This document shows, in pieces, positions 52,605-63,507 of a stretch of 64,000 bases of DNA (the stretch's first letter is position 1; every line of letters starts with the position of its first letter). The notes below the pieces were generated by a model. It saw nothing but the letters and a program-made list of their open reading frames with translations. It was not told where the DNA came from and ran no database searches. The stretch is taken from positions 1 to 64,000 of the forward strand of contig NZ_VULZ01000007.1 in assembly GCF_009696445.1 (NCBI RefSeq), written 5' to 3'. The translations under genes were made by a program, and so were the position numbers. The DNA comes from Porcincola intestinalis (GTDB lineage: Bacteria > Bacillota > Clostridia > Lachnospirales > Lachnospiraceae).

Positions 52605-52684
52605 AAACTTTGTCCCCTGTTTTCTACTGCCCCTGTAAGCGTGTATTTTAATCTGATCGTGTCTGCAGCCGGCGGCCGGCAGCC

Positions 52685-53452
52685 TTACCCTATTACATCC
52701 GCCATGCTGTAGAAGCCGGCCGGCTTTCCTGCCAGGTACTTCGCCGCCGCCAGAGCGCCCTTCCCGAATATGCTCCTCGAGTAAGCTGTGTGGTTGAATT
52801 CGATCACCTCGTCCTGTCCGGCGAAGATCACCTTGTGGATTCCAGGAATGGTTCCGCCCCGGACGGAGGAGATGCCGATCTCCTTCGGATCTCTCTTCTC
52901 GCGACGCTCCGACCGGTCATAGGTGTATGTGTAGACATCATCCAGTCCGTCGTTGATGCTGTCCGCCAGCGCCAGCGCGGTCCCGGACGGTGCGTCCTTC
53001 TTCTGATTGTGGTGAGCCTCAACAATCTCGATATCGAAGCCAGCCGGTGCCAGCGTCTTTGCGGCTTCCTTCACAATCTTCAGAAGAAGATTGATGCCGA
53101 CAGACATGTTGGCGGAGCGAAGAACGGCCGTCTTTTTGCTGTCCTCCTTCAGTCTTTCGATCTGTTCATCGGAAAGCCCTGTCGTGCACACCACAGCCGG
53201 CGTCTTTGTCTTCACCGCATAGTCCATCATCCCGTCAAATGCCTTCGGTGAACTGAAATCGATGATTGCGTCGGCATGCTCCTGAAGGTTATCCTCAAGC
53301 TCCGTGAAGCTTTTATAAACCGGGAAGCTGCCACTGCCCTTTCCGGCAATATCAACACCGGCTGCAATCTCCACATCCGCATCCGCCGCTGCAAGGTCTG
53401 CAATCACATGTCCCATGCGGCCATCCGCGCCGCTCAGTATCACCCTCACCAT
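52685..53452 (-). CDS. dapB: 4-hydroxy-tetrahydrodipicolinate reductase
   Basis: 255 residues. Nucleotide loop ILSGADGRMGHVIADLAA and the family hallmarks EAHHNQKKDAPSGTA. Second of the diaminopimelate steps encoded here, using NAD(P)H. It lies about 100 bases after dapA; GGAAGAGAA precedes the ATG, a weak site. In the same direction as lysC. Confidence 0.95.
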   Translation of the reverse strand: MVRVILSGADGRMGHVIADLAAADADVEIAAGVDIAGKGSGSFPVYKSFTELEDNLQEHADAIIDFSSPKAFDGMMDYAVKTKTPAVVCTTGLSDEQIERLKEDSKKTAVLRSANMSVGINLLLKIVKEAAKTLAPAGFDIEIVEAHHNQKKDAPSGTALALADSINDGLDDVYTYTYDRSERREKRDPKEIGISSVRGGTIPGIHKVIFAGQDEVIEFNHTAYSRSIFGKGALAAAKYLAGKPAGFYSMADVIG

Positions 53453-53551
53453 TTCTCTTCCACCACTCGTCTTTCTCTATCTGCTGAATGCCATACGCCT
53501 GCACGGCTTTCAGTCATTTCAGCCGGTATGCCGTATCGTCTGCCCCGCTTC

Positions 53552-54436
53552 TTACAGAATCCCGTACGCCTGCATGGACTTCTTCAGGCGCTCCACATTC
53601 TTCTCTTCCATCTCACACATCGGAGAACGGAGCGGTCCGACCTTTTTGCCCATCAGATTCAGCGCCGTCTTGACCGGAATCGGATTCACCTCGCAGAACA
53701 GCGAATCAATCAGATCCACTGCCTCGAGCTGAAGCTTCGCCGCCTTTTTCACGTCTCCGTCAAACCAGCTCTGGCAGATTGCGTGTGCCTTCGCCGGAGC
53801 AACATTCGACAGAACGGAGATGACACCCAGTCCTCCCAGCGACAGAATCGGAACGATCTGGTCATCATTCCCGGAATAGATATCCAGATCATCTCCTGCC
53901 AGCGACTTTGTCTTCGCGATCTGGCTCAGATTCCCAGATGCAGCCTTCAAAGCGCGGACGTTCTTTGTGTTCTTTGCAAGGTAGGCCGCCGTCTCCGGCT
54001 GAATGTTGCAGCCTGTCCGGCTCGGCACGTTGTACATGATGATCGGCGTGTGCACAGCCTCCGAGATGGCCGTGTAGTATCCGATCAGTCCCTTCTGAGT
54101 CGCCTTATTATAGTAGGGCGTCACGCAGAGAAGCCCGTCAACCCCGTACTCTTCCGCCTTCTTTGACATCGCGATGGCATCGCGGGTGCAGTTGGACCCT
54201 GTGCCCGCAATGACCGGCACCCTGTGCCCGACATATTCCACACATTCTTTAATCGTTGCCAGGTGCTCTTCCACCGTCAGGCAGGCAGACTCCCCGGTCG
54301 TTCCGCAGATCACGATCGCATCGGTTCCGCCGGCAATCTGTTCATCAAGCAGCTCATTCAGCTTGTCATAGTTGACAGTCTCATCGTCATTCATCGGTGT
54401 GACGATTGCCACTCCGGCGCCCTTGAATATCGCCAT
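53552..54436 (-). CDS. dapA: 4-hydroxy-tetrahydrodipicolinate synthase
   Basis: 294 residues. Schiff-base Lys in LRALKAASGNLSQIAK, conserved ICGTTGESACLTVEEH and GLLCVTPYYNKATQKGL (Tyr pair). Condenses aspartate semialdehyde and pyruvate. GGAAGGAGGTT precedes the ATG. A consensus promoter lies about 70 bases upstream with a leader hairpin between (see entries). First of the dapA-dapB-lysC run. Confidence 0.96.
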   Translation of the reverse strand: MAIFKGAGVAIVTPMNDDETVNYDKLNELLDEQIAGGTDAIVICGTTGESACLTVEEHLATIKECVEYVGHRVPVIAGTGSNCTRDAIAMSKKAEEYGVDGLLCVTPYYNKATQKGLIGYYTAISEAVHTPIIMYNVPSRTGCNIQPETAAYLAKNTKNVRALKAASGNLSQIAKTKSLAGDDLDIYSGNDDQIVPILSLGGLGVISVLSNVAPAKAHAICQSWFDGDVKKAAKLQLEAVDLIDSLFCEVNPIPVKTALNLMGKKVGPLRSPMCEMEEKNVERLKKSMQAYGIL

Positions 54437-54454
54437 TGTAAACCTCCTTCCAAC

Positions 54455-54486
54455 AAGAAAGAAGAGCAGACGCCACCGCGCTGCTC
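54455..54486 (-). promoter_or_regulatory. Leader hairpin of dapA
   Basis: On the minus strand GAGCAG and CTGCTC pair (54486-54464) with a short inner CG pair, followed by TTCTTTCTTG. It sits between the promoter and the dapA ribosome site and may act as an attenuator or protect the mRNA. The stem is short, so function is uncertain. Confidence 0.4.
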
Positions 54487-54502
54487 ACAGGCCATTTACA
54501 AA

Positions 54503-54531
54503 ATATTAACATTCCGCCCCTGCACTGTCAA
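54503..54531 (-). promoter_or_regulatory. Consensus promoter of dapA
   Basis: On the minus strand: TTGACA at 54531-54526, 17-bp spacer, TAATAT at 54508-54503. The leader to dapA is then only about 60 bases, too short for a lysine riboswitch. Confidence 0.8.
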
Positions 54532-54638
54532 CAGAACGAAAATTTTCGTAGTTGTACTGTTTCATACCTGGGGCAGTGCGGAACAATCATCGATTTAACC
54601 GAAACACCGCATGAAGCGCATAAAGCATGAAATGGAAG

Positions 54639-54686
54639 AGAGGGGCCAGCCTTTCCTGGTTAGCTCCAGTCCGGGCTGTCCCCTCT
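54639..54686 (-). terminator. Terminator of the ATP synthase operon
   Basis: AGAGGGG (54639-54645) pairs with CCCCTCT (54680-54686), extended by CAGCC/GGCTG. It lies about 57 bases after the atpC stop. The following T-run is interrupted. Confidence 0.6.
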
Positions 54687-54742
54687 ATTTCTGAGATATT
54701 CCTTCTCACTTGATTGCTGAACGCCTTCCGCAGAAAACGTCG

Positions 54743-55153
54743 TCAGCGGCTTGCAACGTTTGAGCGGACCAGCGCTCTCTTGAGCTTGGCCTCCGCCAGC
54801 GCGATCTCCTTGTCACTGAGCTTATTCTTCTCTGCGAGACGCTTTTCCGCCGCCTCCTTCGCCTTCTGGGCGCGGGCATAATCAATCTGATCCTTCCACT
54901 CCCAGGTGGTTGCGATCACGCGGACCTTCCCGTCCATGACATTCAGCATACCGCCCATGCAGGCGGCGGTTCTGACCGAGCCGTCCTCCATGGTGACCTT
55001 CGCCTCGCCCATTCCGAGCGCTGTGCAGTAGTTGGTATGTCTTGCCATGACGCAGACATCCCCGGCAATCGTTCTGACGATGATACGGACCGCCTGTCCG
55101 TCAAACTCTGAGCCATCCGGCGTGACAATCTGCAGATGAAATGGAGTTGCCAT
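54743..55153 (-). CDS. atpC: ATP synthase F1 subunit epsilon
   Basis: 136 residues: N-terminal beta sandwich (FHLQIVTPDGSEFDGQAVRI) and C-terminal helical hairpin (ARAQKAKEAAEKRLAEKNKL). Inhibits and couples F1. AAGGAGGCG precedes the ATG. Last gene of the operon running from 62036. Confidence 0.96.
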   Translation of the reverse strand: MATPFHLQIVTPDGSEFDGQAVRIIVRTIAGDVCVMARHTNYCTALGMGEAKVTMEDGSVRTAACMGGMLNVMDGKVRVIATTWEWKDQIDYARAQKAKEAAEKRLAEKNKLSDKEIALAEAKLKRALVRSNVASR

Positions 55154-55167
55154 GAGCGCCTCCTTCC

Positions 55168-56583
<1,416 letters not shown>

Positions 56584-56616
56584 CTATAAACGGTGACTGA
56601 AGCTTCCGTCTCCGGA

Positions 56617-57462
56617 TCAGCCCTCCGAGCCGGCAGCTCCTGACACAATCTCCGTGATCTCCTGCGTGATTGCAGCCTGGCGTGCACGATTGTAGTGAAG
56701 ACTGAGCGTATCGAGCATGTCGGACGCATTGTTGGTCGCATTTTCCATCGCCATGCGGCGCGCGCCCTGCTCAGAGGCGGAACTCTCGCACATGACACTG
56801 TAGATCATGCCCGCGATGTACTCCGGAATGATTGCGTTGAATGTCTCTGCGCTGCCCGGCTCATACAGGATCACCTCACGGTGTCCTTCCACCGGCTTCG
56901 GCGTAAAGGGCAGAAGTTGAGTCGTCACTGGAATCTGCGACATCACCGACTTGAAGACGGTGCCAGCCACGTGAATTTCATCATAGTCGCCATTCACATA
57001 GCCCTTACAGACAATCCTGGCCATCTCAAAGCAGTCGCTGACGGAGATCTCCCCGACCAACGGAAATGCATCTGTGACCACTTCCCTGCCGCGCTTTGTG
57101 AAATACTCGAGCGCCTTCTTGCCGACCGGGAGAAAACAGCAGCTTTCCCCTTTCGTCTCGGCCTCAATCATCCGGAACATGTTGCTGTTATAGCCGCCGG
57201 CAAGCCCCCGGTCTCCCGCGAAGACGATGTAGAGCTTCTTTTTGATCTCCCGCTTCTGCATGTACATCGAGGTAAAATCGGAGTTGGAATTCGCAATGTC
57301 GCTGAGCGTGGCGCTGAGCGTCTCGTGATACGGGCGGCTTTCTGTCACGCGCTGCTGTGCCCGGCGGAGTCTGGAGGAAGCAACCAGTTTCATGGCTCTG
57401 GTTATCTGCATGGTGCTCTGCACACTCTTGATGCGCAGCTTGATATCCTTCATCGAAGCCAT
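56617..57462 (-). CDS. atpG: ATP synthase F1 subunit gamma
   Basis: 281 residues. Central rotor shaft: N-terminal MKDIKLRIKSVQSTMQITRA and C-terminal TNNASDMLDTLSLHYNRARQ helices form the coiled coil. Middle part has the usual GDRGLAGGYN. GAAGGAGGTG before the ATG. In operon order. Confidence 0.97.
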   Translation of the reverse strand: MASMKDIKLRIKSVQSTMQITRAMKLVASSRLRRAQQRVTESRPYHETLSATLSDIANSNSDFTSMYMQKREIKKKLYIVFAGDRGLAGGYNSNMFRMIEAETKGESCCFLPVGKKALEYFTKRGREVVTDAFPLVGEISVSDCFEMARIVCKGYVNGDYDEIHVAGTVFKSVMSQIPVTTQLLPFTPKPVEGHREVILYEPGSAETFNAIIPEYIAGMIYSVMCESSASEQGARRMAMENATNNASDMLDTLSLHYNRARQAAITQEITEIVSGAAGSEG

Positions 57463-57484
57463 GATTTACACCTCCTTCCTTCCG

Positions 57485-58999
57485 TCAGCCTCTGAAGCGG
57501 CCTGCATATTTTGTCAGCGTATTCTTCAGGCTGTCCTCGACCGTCTGATCCCAGGCGCCCGTCGACGCGATCTTCTCCATCAGCGTCTTCGCCTCTGAAT
57601 CGGAATCCAGGAACACGAACAGTCCTTCTTCATAAGCCTGAACCTTGTCAACAGCAACATCCTTCAGGTAGTCGTTGCTGACCGCGTACAGGATAGCAAT
57701 CTGCTTCTCGACCGGCACCGGCGTCCCTTTGTTCTGCTTGAGAACCTCGACAATCCGTGCTCCTTTGTCCAGTCTGGCTTTGGTATCCTCATCAAGGTCC
57801 GATCCAAACTGTGCAAAGGAAGCCAGCTCTCTGTACTGGGAATAGATCAGTTTCAGAGTCCCGGCGACCTTCTTCATCGCCTTGATCTGTGCGTTGCCGC
57901 CGACACGGCTGACCGAGATACCCGGGTTGACAGCCGGACGGATCCCTTCATGGAAGAGCTCTGTCTCAAGGAAGATCTGTCCATCCGTGATGGATATGAC
58001 GTTGGTCGGAATGTACGCGGACACGTCGCCTGCCTGTGTCTCGATGATCGGCAGTGCGGTCAGAGAGCCGCCGCCTTTCTCGTCTGAGAGCTTCGCCGCT
58101 CTCTCGAGCAGACGGGAGTGCAGGTAAAAGACATCGCCCGGGTACGCCTCACGTCCCGGCGGTCTGCGGATCAGAAGCGACATCTCACGGTAAGCAACCG
58201 CGTGCTTGGACAGATCGTCATAGACGATCAGTGCATCCTTGCCCTGATTCATGAAATACTCGCCGATCGTACAGCCTGCATACGGGGCGATGTACTGAAG
58301 CGGTGCCGCCTCCGACGCGGTTGCCGCGACGACAATCGTGTACTCCATCGCACCGGCTGCCTGGAGCTGTGCGACCAGGTTCGCGACGGTTGAATTCTTC
58401 TGGCCGATCGCCACGTAGATGCAGATCACGTTCTTGCCCTTCTGGTTGATGATCGTGTCTGTCGCGATGACGGTCTTACCGGTCTGTCTGTCTCCGATGA
58501 TCAGCTCACGCTGCCCTCTCCCGATCGGAATCATGGAGTCGATTGCCTTGATACCGGTCTGAAGCGGCTGCTTGACCGGCTGTCTCTCGATGATGCCGGG
58601 CGCCGTGTGTTCAATCGGGTCGTAGCGCACAGCCTTGATGTCTCCCTTGCCGTCGATCGGCTGTCCGAGCGCATTGACCACACGTCCGAGCATCGCCTCC
58701 CCGACCGGGACTGACACGACACGGCCGGTACGCTTGACCGTGTCTCCCTCCTTAATTCCAATATCAGATCCAAGGAGGACAACGGAGATGCTGTTTTCTT
58801 CCAGATTCAGCGCCATGCCGTAGGTGCCGTTCGAGAACTCGACGAGCTCCCCGGCCATGCACTTCTCCATCCCGCTGACACGGGCGATGTCATCACCAAC
58901 CATGATGACCGTTCCGGTCTCGGCCTGCTCGATGGCAGCGGAATAATGCTTGATCTGGCTTTTTATGATCTGACTGATTTCTTCAGGTTTTAATGCCAT
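57485..58999 (-). CDS. atpA: ATP synthase F1 subunit alpha
   Basis: 504 residues. P-loop [10 protein letters not shown], then the [10 protein letters not shown] region and the alpha-subunit signature [20 protein letters not shown]. Non-catalytic nucleotide site. GAGGAAATGAG precedes the ATG. Confidence 0.98.
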   Translation of the reverse strand: MALKPEEISQIIKSQIKHYSAAIEQAETGTVIMVGDDIARVSGMEKCMAGELVEFSNGTYGMALNLEENSISVVLLGSDIGIKEGDTVKRTGRVVSVPVGEAMLGRVVNALGQPIDGKGDIKAVRYDPIEHTAPGIIERQPVKQPLQTGIKAIDSMIPIGRGQRELIIGDRQTGKTVIATDTIINQKGKNVICIYVAIGQKNSTVANLVAQLQAAGAMEYTIVVAATASEAAPLQYIAPYAGCTIGEYFMNQGKDALIVYDDLSKHAVAYREMSLLIRRPPGREAYPGDVFYLHSRLLERAAKLSDEKGGGSLTALPIIETQAGDVSAYIPTNVISITDGQIFLETELFHEGIRPAVNPGISVSRVGGNAQIKAMKKVAGTLKLIYSQYRELASFAQFGSDLDEDTKARLDKGARIVEVLKQNKGTPVPVEKQIAILYAVSNDYLKDVAVDKVQAYEEGLFVFLDSDSEAKTLMEKIASTGAWDQTVEDSLKNTLTKYAGRFRG

Positions 59000-59012
59000 C
59001 TCATTTCCTCTT

Positions 59013-59555
59013 TTATACGGTAGTGTTTCTGATGATGCTGCGAAGCGTCTTCAGTCTCTCTGCGGCTGTTCCATCATATCGCTTTCCTTCGAAGTCCAGA
59101 CGGACTCCGCCGATCAGCGCTGGATTGACCAAACATATCATCTCGACCTTTTTCCCGCTCATCTTCTCAAGCTTGTCGAGAAGGGCAGCCTTCTGCGCTT
59201 CCGTCAGCTCCCGCGCGCTTGTCACGATCGCTTCCGATATGCCATGGTCCCCGTTATACCGCCTGCGGTATTCCTTATAGCAGCCCCTCAGCTCAGAGAT
59301 GTATCCCTCCTCACAGAGAAGCTTCAGGAAATTCAGCAGATACGGCCAGAGAGAAGAGCCGAACGCCTCATCGATAAGCTGTGTCCGTTCCTTCTTTGTA
59401 ATGCTGGGCTCTGCAAGAAGACGCTCGTACTGCGGATTTTCCTTCATCAGATCCAGCACTTCGCGAAGCTGTGCGAGAACCTCGTCCACCATCCCCTCTT
59501 CAAGGGCCAGTTCATAGAGACTCCCGCCATATCTTCTGGCAGTCTCGGTCATCAT
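59013..59555 (-). CDS. atpH: ATP synthase F1 subunit delta
   Basis: 180 residues with the conserved [15 protein letters not shown] start and the C-terminal [20 protein letters not shown]. Links F1 to the b-subunit stalk. The ATG overlaps the stop of atpF (ATGA), so they are coupled. Confidence 0.95.
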   Translation of the reverse strand: MMTETARRYGGSLYELALEEGMVDEVLAQLREVLDLMKENPQYERLLAEPSITKKERTQLIDEAFGSSLWPYLLNFLKLLCEEGYISELRGCYKEYRRRYNGDHGISEAIVTSARELTEAQKAALLDKLEKMSGKKVEMICLVNPALIGGVRLDFEGKRYDGTAAERLKTLRSIIRNTTV

Positions 59556-60070
59556 GCTGATTCGTCTCCTACATTCTGAATAAACTCATCGACAAGATCC
59601 GCCTGGTCCTGCTCGTTGATCTCACGTCCGATGACTTTGGACGCAATATCCACCGCCATGGAGCCAATCTCATCCTTCGCGTCATTGATCGCCCGCTTCT
59701 GCTGGGCGGCAATGTCAAGCTGAGCCTGCGCCTTCAGCGCTGCGGCTTCCTCCTGCGCGTCGGAGACGATCCGCTCACTCTTCTGGGATGCGGCCGCGGA
59801 AGCTTCCTTCACGATCCTGTCCGCTTCCTCATTGGCCTTCGAGAGATTGGCCTCGTACTCCTTCTTCATGCTCAGCGCCTCCTGCTTTGCGGCCTCCGCT
59901 TCCTTGAGCGGCTGGTCCACAAGCCCCTGGCGCTTGCGGAGGATCTTCATGACAGGCTTGTAGAGAAACTTCTTGAAAAGCAGGATCTGAATGCCGAGGT
60001 TGATCAGCTGTATGATGATGGTCTGCCAGTCCAGTGAAACCAGTAATTCATAACCTGTTTTCATGGCCAT
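59552..60070 (-). CDS. atpF: ATP synthase F0 subunit b
   Basis: 172 residues, one N-terminal membrane helix (TIIIQLINLGIQILLFKKFL) followed by a long charged coiled coil. Forms the peripheral stalk. Two ATG codons (60070, 60064) are close; the second is slightly better spaced from AAAGAGG. Confidence 0.95.
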   Translation of the reverse strand: MAMKTGYELLVSLDWQTIIIQLINLGIQILLFKKFLYKPVMKILRKRQGLVDQPLKEAEAAKQEALSMKKEYEANLSKANEEADRIVKEASAAASQKSERIVSDAQEEAAALKAQAQLDIAAQQKRAINDAKDEIGSMAVDIASKVIGREINEQDQADLVDEFIQNVGDESA

Positions 60071-60119
60071 AACCTCTTTCCATTGCTTTCAGTGTCAGAC
60101 AAATGCTGCGCTTCTCTCA

Positions 60120-61213
<1,094 letters not shown>

Positions 61214-61217
61214 ATTA

Positions 61218-61679
61218 TCAGGTTTCACCTCCTTTGCCGCCGGACTTTGGCTGCGTCAGATTCAGCTTTCCGGTTATTTGAAGTCCATAAATGGCCAGTT
61301 TTGGAAAAAGCAGGGGAATAAGGCCGCAGACCGTATTGATATATGGAACAAATACGGCAACTGCCACCCATGCCGCCTGCGCAAGGAGTCGTTTGTTGTA
61401 ACCAGCCTGAACACCCTTCTTTACCGCCTTCCCGCCGGACGCCGCCTCATCAAGCGACCTCTGCAGAGAAGCTGCCATCCACCAGAACACCGCGACGGCC
61501 ACTGCCGTGCCGAGGACGGAGCCAAGGATGACACCGATGATGGATACGGGGTCTGCCTTCAAATGAAAAAAACCGGCTGCGTATATCACAATGCCAGCCG
61601 CCATCTCGACTGCGCACAGAATACTACACCCGATCCCTACACCTTTCAACAGCCCCTTGATATCACTGTCAAATCTCAC
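61218..61679 (-). CDS. ATP synthase subunit I-like membrane protein
   Basis: About 153 residues with four membrane segments (GIGCSILCAVEMAAGIVIYA, IIGVILGSVLGTAVAVAVFW and two more). Its position just before atpB and after atpZ is that of AtpI/UncI, an assembly helper for the c-ring. Sequence is not closely diagnostic. GTG at 61679 follows AGAGGGGAG; ATG at 61706 is an alternative. The 3' end overlaps the longer atpB frame by up to 11 bases. Confidence 0.7.
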   Translation of the reverse strand: MRFDSDIKGLLKGVGIGCSILCAVEMAAGIVIYAAGFFHLKADPVSIIGVILGSVLGTAVAVAVFWWMAASLQRSLDEAASGGKAVKKGVQAGYNKRLLAQAAWVAVAVFVPYINTVCGLIPLLFPKLAIYGLQITGKLNLTQPKSGGKGGET

Positions 61680-61763
61680 AGATTCCACTCCCCTCTGATG
61701 CTGCATCCGCCTTGGCGGCTGACCCTTTTCACTTAACGAACAAGGATCTGTTCCATTCCTTTT

Positions 61764-62036
61764 TCAGACATGCTTTGAAAAGGAAATCCGTTCCGGTTTG
61801 TCCGCATCCGGTTTCTTCACACCCTTCATGACAATCCGTTTATAGAACTTCCAGAAGGTCATGCCACCGGCTGAGAGACCGAGCGCCAGGCCTGCAAAAT
61901 AGACCCAGACCCCCCATCCGAGACGTGTATCCAAAAGCCACGCAGCGCCCAGACACATCAAAGAGGGCATGATCAGGTCAAGGCCAAGCTGTCCCACGTA
62001 AACCAGATATGTCAGTGCTTTTCCGTGATCCTTCAT
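61764..62036 (-). CDS. AtpZ/AtpI-type protein
   Basis: 90 residues, two membrane segments (LDLIMPSLMCLGAAWLLD and WVYFAGLALGLSAGGMTFWK) with GLGxSAGG-like packing, matching the AtpZ family found at the head of Firmicutes atp operons. GCAGGAGGAACT precedes the ATG. First gene of the ATP synthase operon; probably a c-ring assembly factor or Ca2+/Mg2+ transport helper. Confidence 0.8.
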   Translation of the reverse strand: MKDHGKALTYLVYVGQLGLDLIMPSLMCLGAAWLLDTRLGWGVWVYFAGLALGLSAGGMTFWKFYKRIVMKGVKKPDADKPERISFSKHV

Positions 62037-62105
62037 AGTTCCTCCTGCCGGAACGCCATTGGTCTATATCATAGCACAGGGGCCGGATAGGGTGCAATGG
62101 CAGAA

Positions 62106-62309
62106 TCAGTGTTTGCGGAAGATCGCTTCCTTGTGGTCCTTCCAGATGTTCAGGATGAAAACGGCTGCTCCGGCCGCTGCAGAAAGCCTTTTGATCCTCT
62201 TCACTCTCCGTTTTCTGCGCTCCGGCTCCGTCCGGATGATGTCCAGCAGTTTCTCTGCCAGCATGTTGCCGGCTGCATCCTTCCATTTTTCTGAGTCTCT
62301 CTTTGCCAT
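62106..62309 (-). CDS. Small basic protein with one membrane helix
   Basis: 67 residues: MAKRDSEKWKDAAGNMLAEK, a very basic middle (RRKRRVKRIKRL) and AAAGAAVFILNIWKDHKEAI at the end. CAGGGAGACAGACT precedes the ATG at 62309; the longer frame to 62498 is repeats from the neighbouring gene and not coding. Function unknown. Downstream of the OmpA-type gene. Confidence 0.65.
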   Translation of the reverse strand: MAKRDSEKWKDAAGNMLAEKLLDIIRTEPERRKRRVKRIKRLSAAAGAAVFILNIWKDHKEAIFRKH

Positions 62310-62394
62310 AGTCTGTCTCCCTGCCGGGGCTGCAGACAGCCTACCCTGCCGCATTCGTCTGTGCCTGGGCATCTGTCTGCGCCGCTGCGTCCGT

Positions 62395-63507
62395 CTATCC
62401 TGCCGCATCTGTCTGCGCCGCTGTGTCTGTCTGCGCCGCCGCGTCTGTCTGCGCTGTCTGGTTCTTCGTGTCGACGATAATCTTGGAGAGCTCTGCAATC
62501 ATCTCCTCGTCCTTGAGCCGGAACTTGATCTCAACACGACGGGACGCCCGTGCGTCCTCGTTACCATTCTGGTCGAGCACCAGGTTGGACTGAGAGCGGC
62601 CATTTGCCGTCAGCTTCTGCGCCAGTTCCTTATTCTGGGCGTCGGTCAGAAAGCTTCCGCTGTTGGAAAGCAAATAGGACGCGACTGCATACGCACGGTT
62701 CTGTGACAGCGCGAGGTTGGTCAGGTAATCTCCGCTGGAATCCGTGTACCCGTCGATGATGACCTCCGCCACATAGTCTGCGTATTGATCTGACAGCAGA
62801 ACGCTGCAGTATACCGGGAGCACCTGTGACAGCACCTTTTCTCCGTCTCCCGTCAGTGTTGATTCGCCCCAGTCGAACATGACGTTCGCGTCCAGGACAA
62901 TCGCGCCGGTCTGGCTGTCGATGTTGACGACGATCTGCTGCTTCTTGAACTCATCATTCAAAGCCGCGATCAGATCCGCCTTCACACCGACGATCTGGTC
63001 AATCTTCTCCTGCTGAGACTTCATCAGGGCATTCGCCTCATCCAGCTGCTTCTGACTCTGCGCCAGCGCATCGTCCCGGCTCTGAAGCTCAGACTCCTGC
63101 GTGGCAAGCTGCTGCCGGCTCTTTTCCAGCTCCGATTCCTGCTGGGAAACCTGCTGCTGGCTCTTTTTAAGCTGGCTTGCCTGATCGTCAAGCGTCGTCT
63201 GCAGGCTGCTCAGGGATGCCGTCTTCTCCTCCAGCTCAGACTCTCTCTGATTCAGCTGCTGCTGCGCACTCTGCAGCTCTTTTTCACGCTGCGTCAGCTC
63301 ATCCTGCGTCTGGGCGAGTTCTGTCTGTGTCTGTGCCCTGGAAGCCTGCTCCTTCAGCTTGTCATCGTAGTTCTTCTGCGCTTCCATGAGGCCGACCGCC
63401 ATGATGAGGACAAACAGCAGAAGCAGACCGGACATCATGTCTGAATAGGACCGCCAGACATTAAAGCCGGCCTCGTCATTCATTCTTTTCCGGTTAACTT
63501 TTTTCAT
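62395..63507 (-). CDS. MotB/OmpA-type cell-wall-anchored protein
   Basis: 370 residues. N-terminal membrane anchor (YSDMMSGLLLLFVLIMAVGL), a long Gln/Ser-rich coiled coil (about 45-165, repeats of SQQESELEKSRQQLA), then an OmpA/MotB peptidoglycan-binding domain (VMFDWGESTLTGDGEKVL, VIIDGYTDSSGDYLTNLALS). The C-terminus is an AQTDAA repeat ended by TAG. The frame continues after that stop with the same repeats (see finding). It is coupled (ATGA) to a MotA/TolQ-like partner upstream, so the two form a membrane motor or scaffold unit. Not flagellar in context. Confidence 0.85.
   Translation of the reverse strand: MKKVNRKRMNDEAGFNVWRSYSDMMSGLLLLFVLIMAVGLMEAQKNYDDKLKEQASRAQTQTELAQTQDELTQREKELQSAQQQLNQRESELEEKTASLSSLQTTLDDQASQLKKSQQQVSQQESELEKSRQQLATQESELQSRDDALAQSQKQLDEANALMKSQQEKIDQIVGVKADLIAALNDEFKKQQIVVNIDSQTGAIVLDANVMFDWGESTLTGDGEKVLSQVLPVYCSVLLSDQYADYVAEVIIDGYTDSSGDYLTNLALSQNRAYAVASYLLSNSGSFLTDAQNKELAQKLTANGRSQSNLVLDQNGNEDARASRRVEIKFRLKDEEMIAELSKIIVDTKNQTAQTDAAAQTDTAAQTDAAG

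Noticed and set aside
54437-54742. Lysine riboswitch upstream of dapA
   Set aside because: The promoter leaves a leader of about 60 bases, too short for the L-box, and no conserved L-box segments were seen.
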